Source: Pseudomonas wayambapalatensis (GTDB taxonomy: Bacteria; Pseudomonadota; Gammaproteobacteria; Pseudomonadales; Pseudomonadaceae). From it: 64,000 nucleotides of DNA. A program made the translations under genes and the position numbers. Below, piece by piece: positions 45,780-53,687 of the stretch (position 1 is the first letter of the stretch; each line of letters begins with the position of its first letter). A model generated the notes under the pieces. That model saw nothing but the letters and a program-made list of their open reading frames with translations, searched no databases and was not told where the DNA came from. The stretch is from assembly GCA_014268975.2 (NCBI GenBank), contig CP077096.1, forward strand, positions 1,758,501 through 1,822,500. The letters are read 5' to 3'.

Positions 45780-45822
45780 GTGCATTGTGCATGGTCGTGC
45801 ATTTTGCACAGTGCATTTTGCA
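45780..45822. repeat. Three direct 12-bp repeats in a divergent promoter region
   Basis: Copies are GTGCATTGTGCA (45780-45791), GTGCATTTTGCA (45797-45808) and GTGCATTTTGCA (45811-45822), spaced 17 and 14 bases. Each is itself a partial palindrome (TGCA...TGCA). They lie between DUF3509 and the ankyrin gene, downstream of an AT-rich stretch (45725-45765), and look like binding sites for a regulator. Confidence 0.6.
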
Positions 45823-45924
45823 AGGTCATAGAGCCTGCCTCTCGGTCCCATAGAATCTGAACCTTTGCCGCTCGACGATGGCCTGACACAAAATTGGGCC
45901 ATCACACTTGCCAGGAGGTTCCAG

Positions 45925-46446
45925 ATGTCCGACCAACAGCCCACCGCCATGACCGAAGAAGAATCCGCCGCCTTCGCCGAAGAAGTGTTCGAGCGCGCCC
46001 GTCGTGGCGATGCCACCATGCTCGAGCGTCTGCTGGACGGTGGCCTGCCGGCCAATCTGCGCAACCACAAGGGCGACACCTTGCTGATGCTGGCGAGCTA
46101 CCACGGTCATCACGAGGCGGTGAAAGTGCTGCTGGCCCATGGCGCGGACCCCTTGATCGCCAACGACAATGATCAGTTGCCGATTGCCGGTGCAGCCTTC
46201 AAGGGCGACCTGGCGATGATCCGGTTGTTCATCGAACACGGAGTGCCGGTGGACGCGGCGGCGGGCGATGGCCGTACGGCATTGATGCTGGCAGCGATGT
46301 TCAACCGCAGCGAAATCCTCGACTATCTCCTGGCCCAGGGCGCTGATCCGGCGCGCCAGGATGCACGTGGCGCCACCGCACTGGTCGCAGCGCAGACCAT
46401 GGGTGCCAGCGAAGCAGCCGCTCGCCTGCAGGCGCTGGCAGGCTGA
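45925..46446 (+). CDS. Ankyrin-repeat protein
   Basis: A 173-residue protein with four ankyrin repeats (GDTLLMLASYHGHHEAVKVL, NDQLPIAGAAFKGDLAMIRL, GRTALMLAAMFNRSEILDYL and GATALVAAQTMG). It makes protein-protein contacts in the cytoplasm; partners are unknown. AGGAGG precedes ATG 45925, and the open frame further left is not used. Confidence 0.88.
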   Translation: MSDQQPTAMTEEESAAFAEEVFERARRGDATMLERLLDGGLPANLRNHKGDTLLMLASYHGHHEAVKVLLAHGADPLIANDNDQLPIAGAAFKGDLAMIRLFIEHGVPVDAAAGDGRTALMLAAMFNRSEILDYLLAQGADPARQDARGATALVAAQTMGASEAAARLQALAG

Positions 46447-46501
46447 CACCTCGGGGGGTATCCTTGGCGCCTTTTTCGCCAATCGCCAAGCAGGGCCCCC
46501 C

Positions 46502-47032
46502 ATGAAAAACCAGTTGCTCGAATTCATCAGCCTCATCGGCGCCGGTTGCCTGCGCGAGGCTGACATCGAGCGTATCGCCGACGAGGCCGCCCAGGCCTAC
46601 GCCGACCCTGCCGCTTTTCTTGCGGCCAATCCAGACATCAACTACGACGACAGTTTCCCGATCCCACTGGGCGAATGGGTAGTGCTCGGCAGTCTGCCGG
46701 ACACCGTGGTGTTCCAGGCCGACAGCTACCAGGACTTGTTCCAGGCGATCACCGATTCGTTCGACAAGAGCGTGCCATTCACCCTCAAGCCCAAGCAACT
46801 GGCGCGCACCGAGCCGCTGACCGCGCTCAACCGCATCCAGGTGCAGATGGGTGCACTGAACAAGGAAGCGGGCGGCTATGTGCTGCTGAACTTCAGCCAG
46901 TTGCTCGATGACGAGCTGCAGATGGTGATGGTCGGTCAGCAGGACCTGGCGCGCGCGCTGGAGCTGGGCGCCGAGTTGGGCATCAAGGTGGAACCGGCGT
47001 TGGAGGCCTTGAAGGTCGCGGTGCACGTCTGA
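46502..47032 (+). CDS. Conserved hypothetical protein
   Basis: This 176-residue soluble protein (MKNQLLEFISLIGAGCLREA at the start, then NPDINYDDSFPIPLGEWVVLG and KAVPFTLKPK-like KSVPFTLKPK) has mixed strands and helices and no recognised domain. It starts 56 bases after the ankyrin gene and may be cotranscribed. ATG 46502 is the first start compatible with the gene order; the open frame upstream overlaps the ankyrin gene. Confidence 0.7.
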   Translation: MKNQLLEFISLIGAGCLREADIERIADEAAQAYADPAAFLAANPDINYDDSFPIPLGEWVVLGSLPDTVVFQADSYQDLFQAITDSFDKSVPFTLKPKQLARTEPLTALNRIQVQMGALNKEAGGYVLLNFSQLLDDELQMVMVGQQDLARALELGAELGIKVEPALEALKVAVHV

Positions 47033-47050
47033 CTGTGATTGTGTGTTGCA

Positions 47051-47070
47051 GGGGCGGCGAACGCCGCCCC
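47051..47070. terminator. Hairpin between convergent genes
   Basis: An 8-bp stem ggggcggc/gccgcccc with loop gaac, between the hypothetical stop and the ZIP transporter stop. No T-run on either side. Confidence 0.5.
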
Positions 47071-47087
47071 CATGGGGCGCCTGCAGA

Positions 47088-48026
47088 TCAGCCCAGCGCG
47101 GTGTCGAGGAACATCATCACCGCAAAGCCGCCCATCAGGCCCAGGGTTGCCGAGGTCTGGTGACCGTTGCGATGGGTTTCCGGAATCACCTCGTGCGACA
47201 CCACGAAGATCATCGCGCCCGCTGCCAGGCCCATGCTGATCGGGTAGGCGAGGGCGAAGCCGGTGGAGATGCCCAGGCCTATCACTGCCCCCAGCGGCTC
47301 CATCAGGCCAGAGCCGATCGCCACCAGCGCGGCCTTGAAGTTCGACAGTCCTGTGGCGCGCAGGGCCATGGCCACGGCCAGGCCTTCGGGGATGTCCTGG
47401 ATCGCGATGGCGCTGGTCAGCGGCAGGCCGATGCTCATGTCACCGTTGGTGAAACTCACGCCGATGGCCATGCCCTCGGGCAGGTTGTGCAGGGTGATGG
47501 CGAGCACGAACAGCCACACCCGGCTGATTCGTTCAGCGTCCGGCCCACAAGGGCCAGTGCTCTCGTGCTCGTGTGGGGTGAAGCGGTCCAGGCCGAGCAT
47601 CAGCAGCACGCCCAGGCCCATGCCCAGCACGACGACGCCCGCAGCGGCGGGGCCGTTGCCGGTGATTTCCCGGGCGGCATCCAGACCCGGCAGGATCAGC
47701 GAGAACGAGCTGGCGGCGAGCATCATGCCGGCAGCGAAACCCAGCATCACATCCTGGCTGCGCGCACTGACATCGCGCAGCACCACGGCCAGCACCGCGC
47801 CCAGGGCCGTGGCGCCGAAGCCCGACAGCCCACCCAGCACCGCCAGGTGCAGGTTCTGCGAATGATCGCCGTTGACGGCATTCCACAGGCTGGCCAGCAG
47901 CAGGAAGACGATCGCCAGCAGGCTCAAGCCAAGGCCTGCACTGAGCCAGGGGGTACTCAGCGCTTGCTGGCGCCAGGCATGGATGAGTGAAGGAGGGGCG
48001 GCGCTGTGGCTGTGGGCGGGTGGCAT
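47088..48026 (-). CDS. ZIP-family metal transporter
   Basis: This 312-residue protein has eight or nine hydrophobic segments. The ZIP helix IV and V signatures are ITLHNLPEGMAIGVSF and IAIQDIPEGLAVAMAL, and VVSHEVIPETHR closes the set. The loop with DRFTPHEHESTG is a His-rich metal loop. It imports zinc or another divalent metal. The start is ATG 48026 by frame. It is divergent from the small PLDc_N-like gene. Confidence 0.92.
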   Translation of the reverse strand: MPPAHSHSAAPPSLIHAWRQQALSTPWLSAGLGLSLLAIVFLLLASLWNAVNGDHSQNLHLAVLGGLSGFGATALGAVLAVVLRDVSARSQDVMLGFAAGMMLAASSFSLILPGLDAAREITGNGPAAAGVVVLGMGLGVLLMLGLDRFTPHEHESTGPCGPDAERISRVWLFVLAITLHNLPEGMAIGVSFTNGDMSIGLPLTSAIAIQDIPEGLAVAMALRATGLSNFKAALVAIGSGLMEPLGAVIGLGISTGFALAYPISMGLAAGAMIFVVSHEVIPETHRNGHQTSATLGLMGGFAVMMFLDTALG

Positions 48027-48154
48027 GGGAACCTCGAAAGCGATGGATGACAGCAGTCTATCCAGTGACCTGCCAGCCCGGCCAAGGATTCCCTTCTATC
48101 GTGCCGATAGCGGACTATGCTCAGCCACAGGAACGTTCACGCAGGAGCTGCAGC

Positions 48155-48346
48155 ATGGGATCTACCTTCAACGGCCTGGTCGGGCTGATCATTCTTGCCC
48201 TGGATATCTGGGCGATCATCAACGTGCTGAAAAGTGGTAGCGAGACAGGGATCAAGATCCTGTGGATTCTGCTCATCCTGCTGTTGCCGGTGCTGGGCCT
48301 GATCATCTGGGCAATTGCAGGGCCACGGGGTAACGTGCGCCTCTGA
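48155..48346 (+). CDS. Small PLDc_N-type membrane protein
   Basis: A 63-residue protein with two hydrophobic helices (FNGLVGLIILALDIWAII and KILWILLILLLPVLGLIIWA), typical of the phospholipase D nuclease N-terminal (PLDc_N) family, ending AGPRGN. GCAGGAGC fixes ATG 48155. It lies before the LtaS-like gene with a 151-base gap. Confidence 0.82.
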   Translation: MGSTFNGLVGLIILALDIWAIINVLKSGSETGIKILWILLILLLPVLGLIIWAIAGPRGNVRL

Positions 48347-48497
48347 CCGTTCATCGTGACAAAATTTTCACACGGCATTAACCAAACTCCGCGCCGCACA
48401 TTTAATGTATAGGCCCTTGCCGGCGATTGTCCGGCACAGGACTGCGAGGCCGCGTCAGCGCCTTTCCCAACCCCGAAATCCTAGGATCTTCCCATTC

Positions 48498-50576
48498 ATG
48501 GCTAACACGGATGCCTTGAAGCAACGGGCCGCGTCGGCACCGTTCTCGCCGACCCTCAAATCGCACCTCGCCTACACCTTGCTCAGCGGCCTGCTGATCA
48601 TGCTGATGCTCAGCCTGGTGCGCCTGGCGCTGCTGATCTACAACAGCGACATGATCGGCGACACCCCGTACTCCACGGTGGCCGAAGGCTTCCTCAACGG
48701 CCTGCGCTTCGACCTGCGGGTGGTGGTGTACCTGAGCATTCCGCTACTGCTGGCCCTTAACAGCCCCTGGGCCATGGCGCGGCGCGGCTTGTTCCGTTTC
48801 TGGTTGACCGTCAGCTCCAGCGTCGTGATGTTCCTTGGCCTGATGGAGCTGGATTTCTACCGTGAATTTCACCAGCGCCTGAATGGCCTGGTCTTCCAGT
48901 ACATCAAGGAAGACCCCAAGACCGTCATGAGCATGCTCTGGTACGGCTTCCCGGTGGTTCGCTACCTGCTGGCGTGGTTGTTCGGCACCTGGCTGCTGAG
49001 CCTGCTGTTCAAGGGGATCGACCGCCTGACCCGTGGTGGCCAGGGCAGCGGCCAGATCGTCGCTCAGCGCCGTGTCGCACCCTGGTACGCCCGCCTGGCG
49101 GTGTTCATGGTCATCCTGGTGGTGGCGGTGGTCGCCGCCCGCGGCACCCTGCGCCAGGGCCCACCCATGCGCTGGGGTGATGCCTTCACCACCGACTCCA
49201 ACTTCGTCAACCAGCTGGGCCTGAATGGCACCTTGACGCTGATCGACGCCGCCAAGAGCCGCTTCGGTGAAGACCGCGCCAATATCTGGAAACCGGTACT
49301 GGAAACCGGAGTCGCCCAGCAAAGTGTGCGTGACCTGCTGCTGACCCCCAACGACACGCTGGTCGATGCCGACCAGGCGGCCATCCGCCGAGACTTCGTG
49401 CCGCCGGCCGGCAACACCCTGCCGATCAAGAACGTGGTGGTGATCCTCATGGAGAGCTTCGCCGGTCACTCGGTGGGCGCCCTGGGCAGCCCGAACAACA
49501 TCACCCCGTACTTCGACAAGCTGGCCAAGGAGGGGCTGTTGTTCGACCGCTTCTTCTCCAACGGTACCCACACCCACCAGGGCATGTTCGCCACCATGGC
49601 GTGCTTCCCCAACCTGCCGGGCTTCGAGTACCTGATGCAGACCCCAGAGGGCGGACACAAGCTCTCGGGCCTGCCGGCACTGCTCAGCGCCCGCGACTAC
49701 GATGATGTCTACGTCTACAACGGCGACTTCGCCTGGGACAACCAGTCCGGGTTCTTCGGCAACCAGGGCATGACCACCTTCATCGGCCGCAACGACTTCG
49801 TCAATCCGGTGTTCTCCGACCCGACCTGGGGTGTTTCGGACCAGGACATGTTCGACCGTGCCAATCAGGAGCTGGCCCACAACTACGGCAAGAAACCGTT
49901 CTACGCCTTGCTCCAGACCCTCTCCAACCACACCCCGTACGCCTTGCCCAAGGACCTGCCGGTGGAGAAGGTCACCGGCCAAGGCCGCCTGGATGAGCAC
50001 CTGACCGCCATGCGTTACTCCGACTGGGCGTTGGGGCAGTTCTTCGAGAAGGCGCGCAAGGAGCCCTACTTCAAGGAGACCCTGTTCGTGATCGTCGGCG
50101 ACCACGGTTTCGGTAACCACCAACAGGTCACCGAGCTGGATCTGGGCCGTTTCAACGTGCCGCTGCTGCTGATCGCCCCGGGTATCCAGGACAAGTTCGG
50201 TGCGGTCAACCATACCGTTGGCACCCAGGTCGATATCGTGCCGACCATCATGGGGCGCCTGGGTGGCGACACCCGTCACCAGTGCTGGGGTCGTGACCTG
50301 CTCAACCTGCCGGCCGGTGACCAGGGCGTAGGCATGATCAAGCCATCGGGCAGCGAGCAGATCGTTGGCCTGGTGCAGGGTGATCACATCCTCATCGAGT
50401 CCAAGGACATGACGCCACGGATGTATCGCTACCAGCTGGGGCGTGAGTTCAAGGCCGAACTGATCGAAAGTCCGGACCAGCCGGAAATGCTCAAGAAGCT
50501 CGAGGCCTATATCCAGACCGCGACCAAGAGTCTGCTGGACAACACCGCCGGTGTGGTTCACGGCAAGCCTGAGTAA
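48498..50576 (+). CDS. LtaS-family sulfatase / phosphoglycerol transferase
   Basis: This 692-residue protein has five hydrophobic N-terminal segments (to ~residue 220) and a large periplasmic sulfatase domain. The metal site starts NVVVILMESFAGHSVGALG. The nucleophile Thr is in THTHQGMFATMACFPNLPG, later metal ligands are in YVYNGDFAWDN, and VIVGDHGFGNH closes the site. Gram-positive LtaS makes lipoteichoic acid; the Gram-negative relatives act on periplasmic glucans or unknown lipids. ATG 48498 is preferred over an earlier ATG by the signal-anchor start. A terminator follows at 50594. Confidence 0.9.
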   Translation: MANTDALKQRAASAPFSPTLKSHLAYTLLSGLLIMLMLSLVRLALLIYNSDMIGDTPYSTVAEGFLNGLRFDLRVVVYLSIPLLLALNSPWAMARRGLFRFWLTVSSSVVMFLGLMELDFYREFHQRLNGLVFQYIKEDPKTVMSMLWYGFPVVRYLLAWLFGTWLLSLLFKGIDRLTRGGQGSGQIVAQRRVAPWYARLAVFMVILVVAVVAARGTLRQGPPMRWGDAFTTDSNFVNQLGLNGTLTLIDAAKSRFGEDRANIWKPVLETGVAQQSVRDLLLTPNDTLVDADQAAIRRDFVPPAGNTLPIKNVVVILMESFAGHSVGALGSPNNITPYFDKLAKEGLLFDRFFSNGTHTHQGMFATMACFPNLPGFEYLMQTPEGGHKLSGLPALLSARDYDDVYVYNGDFAWDNQSGFFGNQGMTTFIGRNDFVNPVFSDPTWGVSDQDMFDRANQELAHNYGKKPFYALLQTLSNHTPYALPKDLPVEKVTGQGRLDEHLTAMRYSDWALGQFFEKARKEPYFKETLFVIVGDHGFGNHQQVTELDLGRFNVPLLLIAPGIQDKFGAVNHTVGTQVDIVPTIMGRLGGDTRHQCWGRDLLNLPAGDQGVGMIKPSGSEQIVGLVQGDHILIESKDMTPRMYRYQLGREFKAELIESPDQPEMLKKLEAYIQTATKSLLDNTAGVVHGKPE

Positions 50577-50593
50577 CGGCTACCCGTGTGCAG

Positions 50594-50621
50594 AAGCCCG
50601 CCGATGATGGCGGGCTTTTTC
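50594..50621 (+). terminator. Rho-independent terminator of the LtaS-like gene
   Basis: The stem aagcccgcc/ggcgggctt with loop gatgat is followed by TTT and C, 18 bases after the stop codon of the gene at 48498. Confidence 0.9.
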
Positions 50622-50754
50622 ATTTGCGGCCTCTGTCATCGCTTGCTGAAGAAATCTTCATCTCCATCTCTCAGCCACTCTGAACATCAGCCTTTGTGTA
50701 TGGTCAGCTAAGTACGGATATCACTGACCGTTGTGCTTCCAAGAGGGTCGATCA

Positions 50755-50991
50755 ATGAAAGAGTGGGAAGTCATCTTTGCTGATCAGAAAGGTGTACCGC
50801 AGTCCCTGCTGCTCAAAAGCGAGCATCTGCCCAGTGAAGAGGATGCGGCGCGGGCCATCCGCTCCAAGCTGTTTCCGCTCATGGATGAACTGGACCTCAA
50901 CGATTTCCAGGACCGAAAGCCTTCCCCTACCGCGCTGTGGCTCAAGGAGCAGAACGGCGTGATCATCACCACCATTCACGAAGCGCCCTGA
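50755..50991 (+). CDS. Hypothetical small protein
   Basis: This 78-residue protein (MKEWEVIFADQKGVPQSLLL, then RAIRSKLFPLMDELDLNDFQ) looks like an alpha/beta cytoplasmic protein. AGAGGG precedes ATG 50755. I do not recognise a family. Confidence 0.7.
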   Translation: MKEWEVIFADQKGVPQSLLLKSEHLPSEEDAARAIRSKLFPLMDELDLNDFQDRKPSPTALWLKEQNGVIITTIHEAP

Positions 50992-51174
50992 ACGGGGCAA
51001 CTGGCAAGGTGCCGTCATCCGCACTACGCTGGACAGAGGCGTTGGTCTTCTGCGGGTCTACGCCGTTTTCATTCGCGTCTTGCATCAGCTCGAACTGCCA
51101 GGCCCCTTGCGGGCTGCCGGCAGGTGCGTAGTGCACGGAAAGTCTATCCCTTGGGTTTTTCAGGAGGACGTTTC

Positions 51175-51507
51175 ATGAGCAGCCAGAACGAAGACATCAG
51201 CAGCAGCGTGCTTCGCCAGATGAAAGCGGGTGGTTTCGACTTCACCCAGATCCATCCCATCGAGTTCTATGCCACTTTTCCAGACGAAGTCGGGGCACGC
51301 CGGGCCGCGGGGCAATTCCGCGGGGAGTCGATCAATGCCCAGGTACGCGAGCGCGATGACGGCGCCTGGCACCTGGAACTGAGCAAGGTCATGTACGCCA
51401 CCTACCGAGGGATCGGGGCTTTCGAGGAGGCCTTCGAGGCGGTGATCTCACCGCTGGGAGGCGAGGTCGAGGGCTGGGGCGTCAAACAGGAAAGACCCAT
51501 CGCCTGA
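51175..51507 (+). CDS. rraB: RraB, regulator of RNase E
   Basis: This 110-residue protein has the RraB features VLRQMKAGGFDFTQIHPIEF, YATFPDEVGARRAAGQF, a MYATYRGIGAFEEAFEA helix and GWGVKQ at the end. It inhibits RNase E by binding its C-terminal scaffold. AGGAGG sets ATG 51175; the earlier ATG in the frame has no such site. Confidence 0.86.
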   Translation: MSSQNEDISSSVLRQMKAGGFDFTQIHPIEFYATFPDEVGARRAAGQFRGESINAQVRERDDGAWHLELSKVMYATYRGIGAFEEAFEAVISPLGGEVEGWGVKQERPIA

Positions 51508-51544
51508 CGCGTTCGGGGCTGCATTGCGGCCCCGCGCATTCCTC

Positions 51545-52345
51545 TCAAGGTCGCCGCTTGGCCATGTGCCCGAGGTAGGCGATCAGCGCATCGAGCTCCT
51601 GCTCGCTCAACACATTCTTCGAGAACCCCGGCATGCGTGCCTGCGGCCACTGCCTGAGGCTCTGCGGGTCGCGAATGTACTGGCGCAGGTAACCCGGCTG
51701 GAAGTACTCGGTGGGATTGTGCGGCAGGTTCAGGTCTGGTCCGAACTGGGCATCCCCTGCACCGTTGAGGCGATGACAGGCCAGGCAGTTCTGCTGGAAC
51801 AGGGCAAAACCCTGGCGTATCGGGTCCTGCGCGGGGAGTTCGGGCGCAGGCAGCAGGGCAGGGAAGCGCTCGGCGACCGGCGCCAGGCGGCGGATGCTGG
51901 CGATCTGGTAGGGCCATTGCTCGGGACGGATGCCGCTGGCTTGCGGGTTGGTCCAGACCAGGTAGAACGGGCCGGCACCGGGTTTGTCCTGGGCCAGCGC
52001 TGGCCACGGCTGGCGCGGATCTTCCACCGCCACCCAGGCCCGTGCCGGACCTTCCTGCAGCAACTGCGCAGCGGGCATCTCCGCGACAAAGCCATCCAGT
52101 GCCACCGCTTGCAGGTGATCGCCCGGCTTCACTCCTTCGAGCAGGGTGGCCAGTGGCACGGCGCGGTAATGCATGGGGCGTTTGTAGGCGACATCCTGGG
52201 GGATGTCGATAGCACGCGCCTGCGGGTGTTCGAGCAATTGCTCGGATTGCCATTGGCGTTGACCGTTGCCCAGCTCCAGCGTCAATTGCGCGGCTGCCAG
52301 CGGCAGGCTGACCAGCAGCAACAGCAAACTCAGGCAATGACGCAT
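51545..52345 (-). CDS. Periplasmic protein with sulfite-oxidase-like domain and cytochrome c
   Basis: This 266-residue protein has a signal peptide (MRHCLSLLLLLVSLPLAAAQ), an N-terminal domain (~25-165) resembling the molybdopterin-oxidoreductase fold (DIPQDVAYKRPMHYRAVPL, YLVWTNPQASGIRPEQWPYQ) and a C-terminal class I cytochrome c. The haem motif is C187-LAC-H191 and the distal Met is in RMPGFSKNVLS. A haem-linked electron carrier is likely. It is read away from rraB's neighbours and is followed by the 31-residue small protein frame upstream. Confidence 0.85.
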   Translation of the reverse strand: MRHCLSLLLLLVSLPLAAAQLTLELGNGQRQWQSEQLLEHPQARAIDIPQDVAYKRPMHYRAVPLATLLEGVKPGDHLQAVALDGFVAEMPAAQLLQEGPARAWVAVEDPRQPWPALAQDKPGAGPFYLVWTNPQASGIRPEQWPYQIASIRRLAPVAERFPALLPAPELPAQDPIRQGFALFQQNCLACHRLNGAGDAQFGPDLNLPHNPTEYFQPGYLRQYIRDPQSLRQWPQARMPGFSKNVLSEQELDALIAYLGHMAKRRP

Positions 52346-52872
52346 GAACGATCTCCAACCCTGAAAGGTCGGCAGATTACTCCTGCGCAGCCTGTGAATG
52401 CCACCGCTGCCGTCAGCCGAACAAGCGTGTCAGGTTCGGCAGGATCAGCAGCAACGTGGTGGCGAAGAGTATGAGTCCGGCTTGGCGTACTTTCGATTGT
52501 CTGAACATGGCGGACCGCCTTCTTGTTGTTATTCCTGAATAGCCTTTGGCTTCCTTGTCTTGCGTCGGGTCGATCACTGTGGCGTATGAAACGCAGGCCT
52601 TGCGTGCCTCTTGCGTGGATATCTACACCCAACAGTAGGGCGAACACCGGGCCTGTTTGAGAACCCTTTGTTCTAAGCGTGACAGCAGGCATTTCCGAAC
52701 GTTATGAGGCCACTGGCCATTTAGCTGGCATGCTCTGACTAGACACATCGTGGAGGCTGCGCGGGCAGGGCCTGCAAGGTGACCGTTCGTCAGTGCACAC
52801 CTCTTGCTTGTACGTGTCTTTCGCGTCAGTCTCTACATCAGATTCCACCACATGTCGTTCAGGACTATCCCT
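52346..52872. other. Gap between cytochrome c and amidotransferase genes
   Basis: Of these 527 bases, 52413-52508 may encode a 31-residue membrane peptide on the minus strand. The rest (about 52510-52872) shows no supported gene. It must hold the promoter for the amidotransferase, but no clear hexamers were found. Confidence 0.45.
52413..52508 (-). CDS. Candidate 31-residue single-helix membrane peptide
   Basis: The frame reads MFRQSKVRQAGLILFATTLL, then LILPNLTRLFG, with a basic N-terminus and one hydrophobic helix, like many small membrane proteins. AAGAAGGCGG is a credible ribosome binding site before the start. It lies upstream of the cytochrome c gene on the same strand. No family is recognised, and expression is unproved. 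Confidence 0.5.
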   Translation of the reverse strand: MFRQSKVRQAGLILFATTLLLILPNLTRLFG

Positions 52873-53607
52873 ATGTCGTTACGCATCTGCATCCTTGAAA
52901 CCGATGTCCTGCGACCGGAGTTGACCGCGCAGTACCAGGGCTACGGAAGGATGTTCGAGCAGCTGTTCTCGCGTCAGCCGATCGCCGCCGAGTTTCGCGT
53001 CTACAACGTGATGAACGGCGAGTACCCACCCGAAGGTGAAACCTTCGATGCCTACCTTGTGACCGGCAGCAAGGCCGACTCGTTCGGTTCCGATCCCTGG
53101 ATTCAGACCCTCAAGGCCTACCTGCTCAAGCTCTATGAGCGGGGCGAGAAGCTGCTGGGTGTCTGTTTTGGTCACCAGTTGCTGGCGTTGGTGTTGGGTG
53201 GCAAGGCCGAGCGCGCCGACCGCGGTTGGGGGCTGGGTATCCACCGCTACAGCCTGGCGGCCCATGCGCCGTGGATGGATCCTGAAGTGACCGAGCTGAC
53301 CCTGCTGATCAGCCACCAGGACCAGGTGACCGCGTTGCCTGAAGGCGCGACCCTGATCGCCTCCAGCGATTTCTGCCCGAATGCGGCCTATCACGTGGGT
53401 GACCAGGTGCTGTGCTTCCAGGGGCATCCGGAGTTTGTCCACGACTATTCCCGTGCGCTGCTCGATGCGCGTCAGGACGTTCTGGGGGATGAGGTGTATC
53501 ACAAGGCGGTGGCGAGCCTTGCCACCGAGCACCAGGGCGATCTGGTGGGCGAGTGGATGATGCGGTTCGTCAAGCAACCGCGCAAGGGCAAGCAGAGCGC
53601 TGCCTGA
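52873..53607 (+). CDS. Class I glutamine amidotransferase-like protein
   Basis: This 244-residue protein has the triad elements of class I amidotransferases: C98 in LGVCFGHQLLALVLGG, the His-x-Glu in CFQGHPEFVHDY, and a VTGSKADSFGSDPWIQ loop. It resembles stand-alone GMP-synthase-type amidotransferases rather than a GuaA fusion. AGGA precedes ATG 52873; ATG 52852 is an alternative. The partner or substrate is unknown. Confidence 0.85.
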   Translation: MSLRICILETDVLRPELTAQYQGYGRMFEQLFSRQPIAAEFRVYNVMNGEYPPEGETFDAYLVTGSKADSFGSDPWIQTLKAYLLKLYERGEKLLGVCFGHQLLALVLGGKAERADRGWGLGIHRYSLAAHAPWMDPEVTELTLLISHQDQVTALPEGATLIASSDFCPNAAYHVGDQVLCFQGHPEFVHDYSRALLDARQDVLGDEVYHKAVASLATEHQGDLVGEWMMRFVKQPRKGKQSAA

Positions 53608-53620
53608 GCCTGCCACTGCA

Positions 53621-53671
53621 TCGTTCTTTTCGCGGGGTTGTCGGGGCACCGAACCGCCGCGAAAAGAACGA
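53621..53671. terminator. Bidirectional IR between convergent genes
   Basis: The perfect 15-bp arms tcgttcttttcgcgg (53621-53635) and ccgcgaaaagaacga (53657-53671) lie between the amidotransferase stop and the corA stop. Confidence 0.65.
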
Positions 53672-53687
53672 CTCGGTACTCAGCCGG

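Noticed and set aside
48744..50561. Long minus-strand open frame of about 605 residues opposite the LtaS-like gene
   Set aside because: It mirrors a GC-rich coding gene, its translation is low-complexity and Val/Gly/Gln-rich, and the plus-strand product has clear family motifs.
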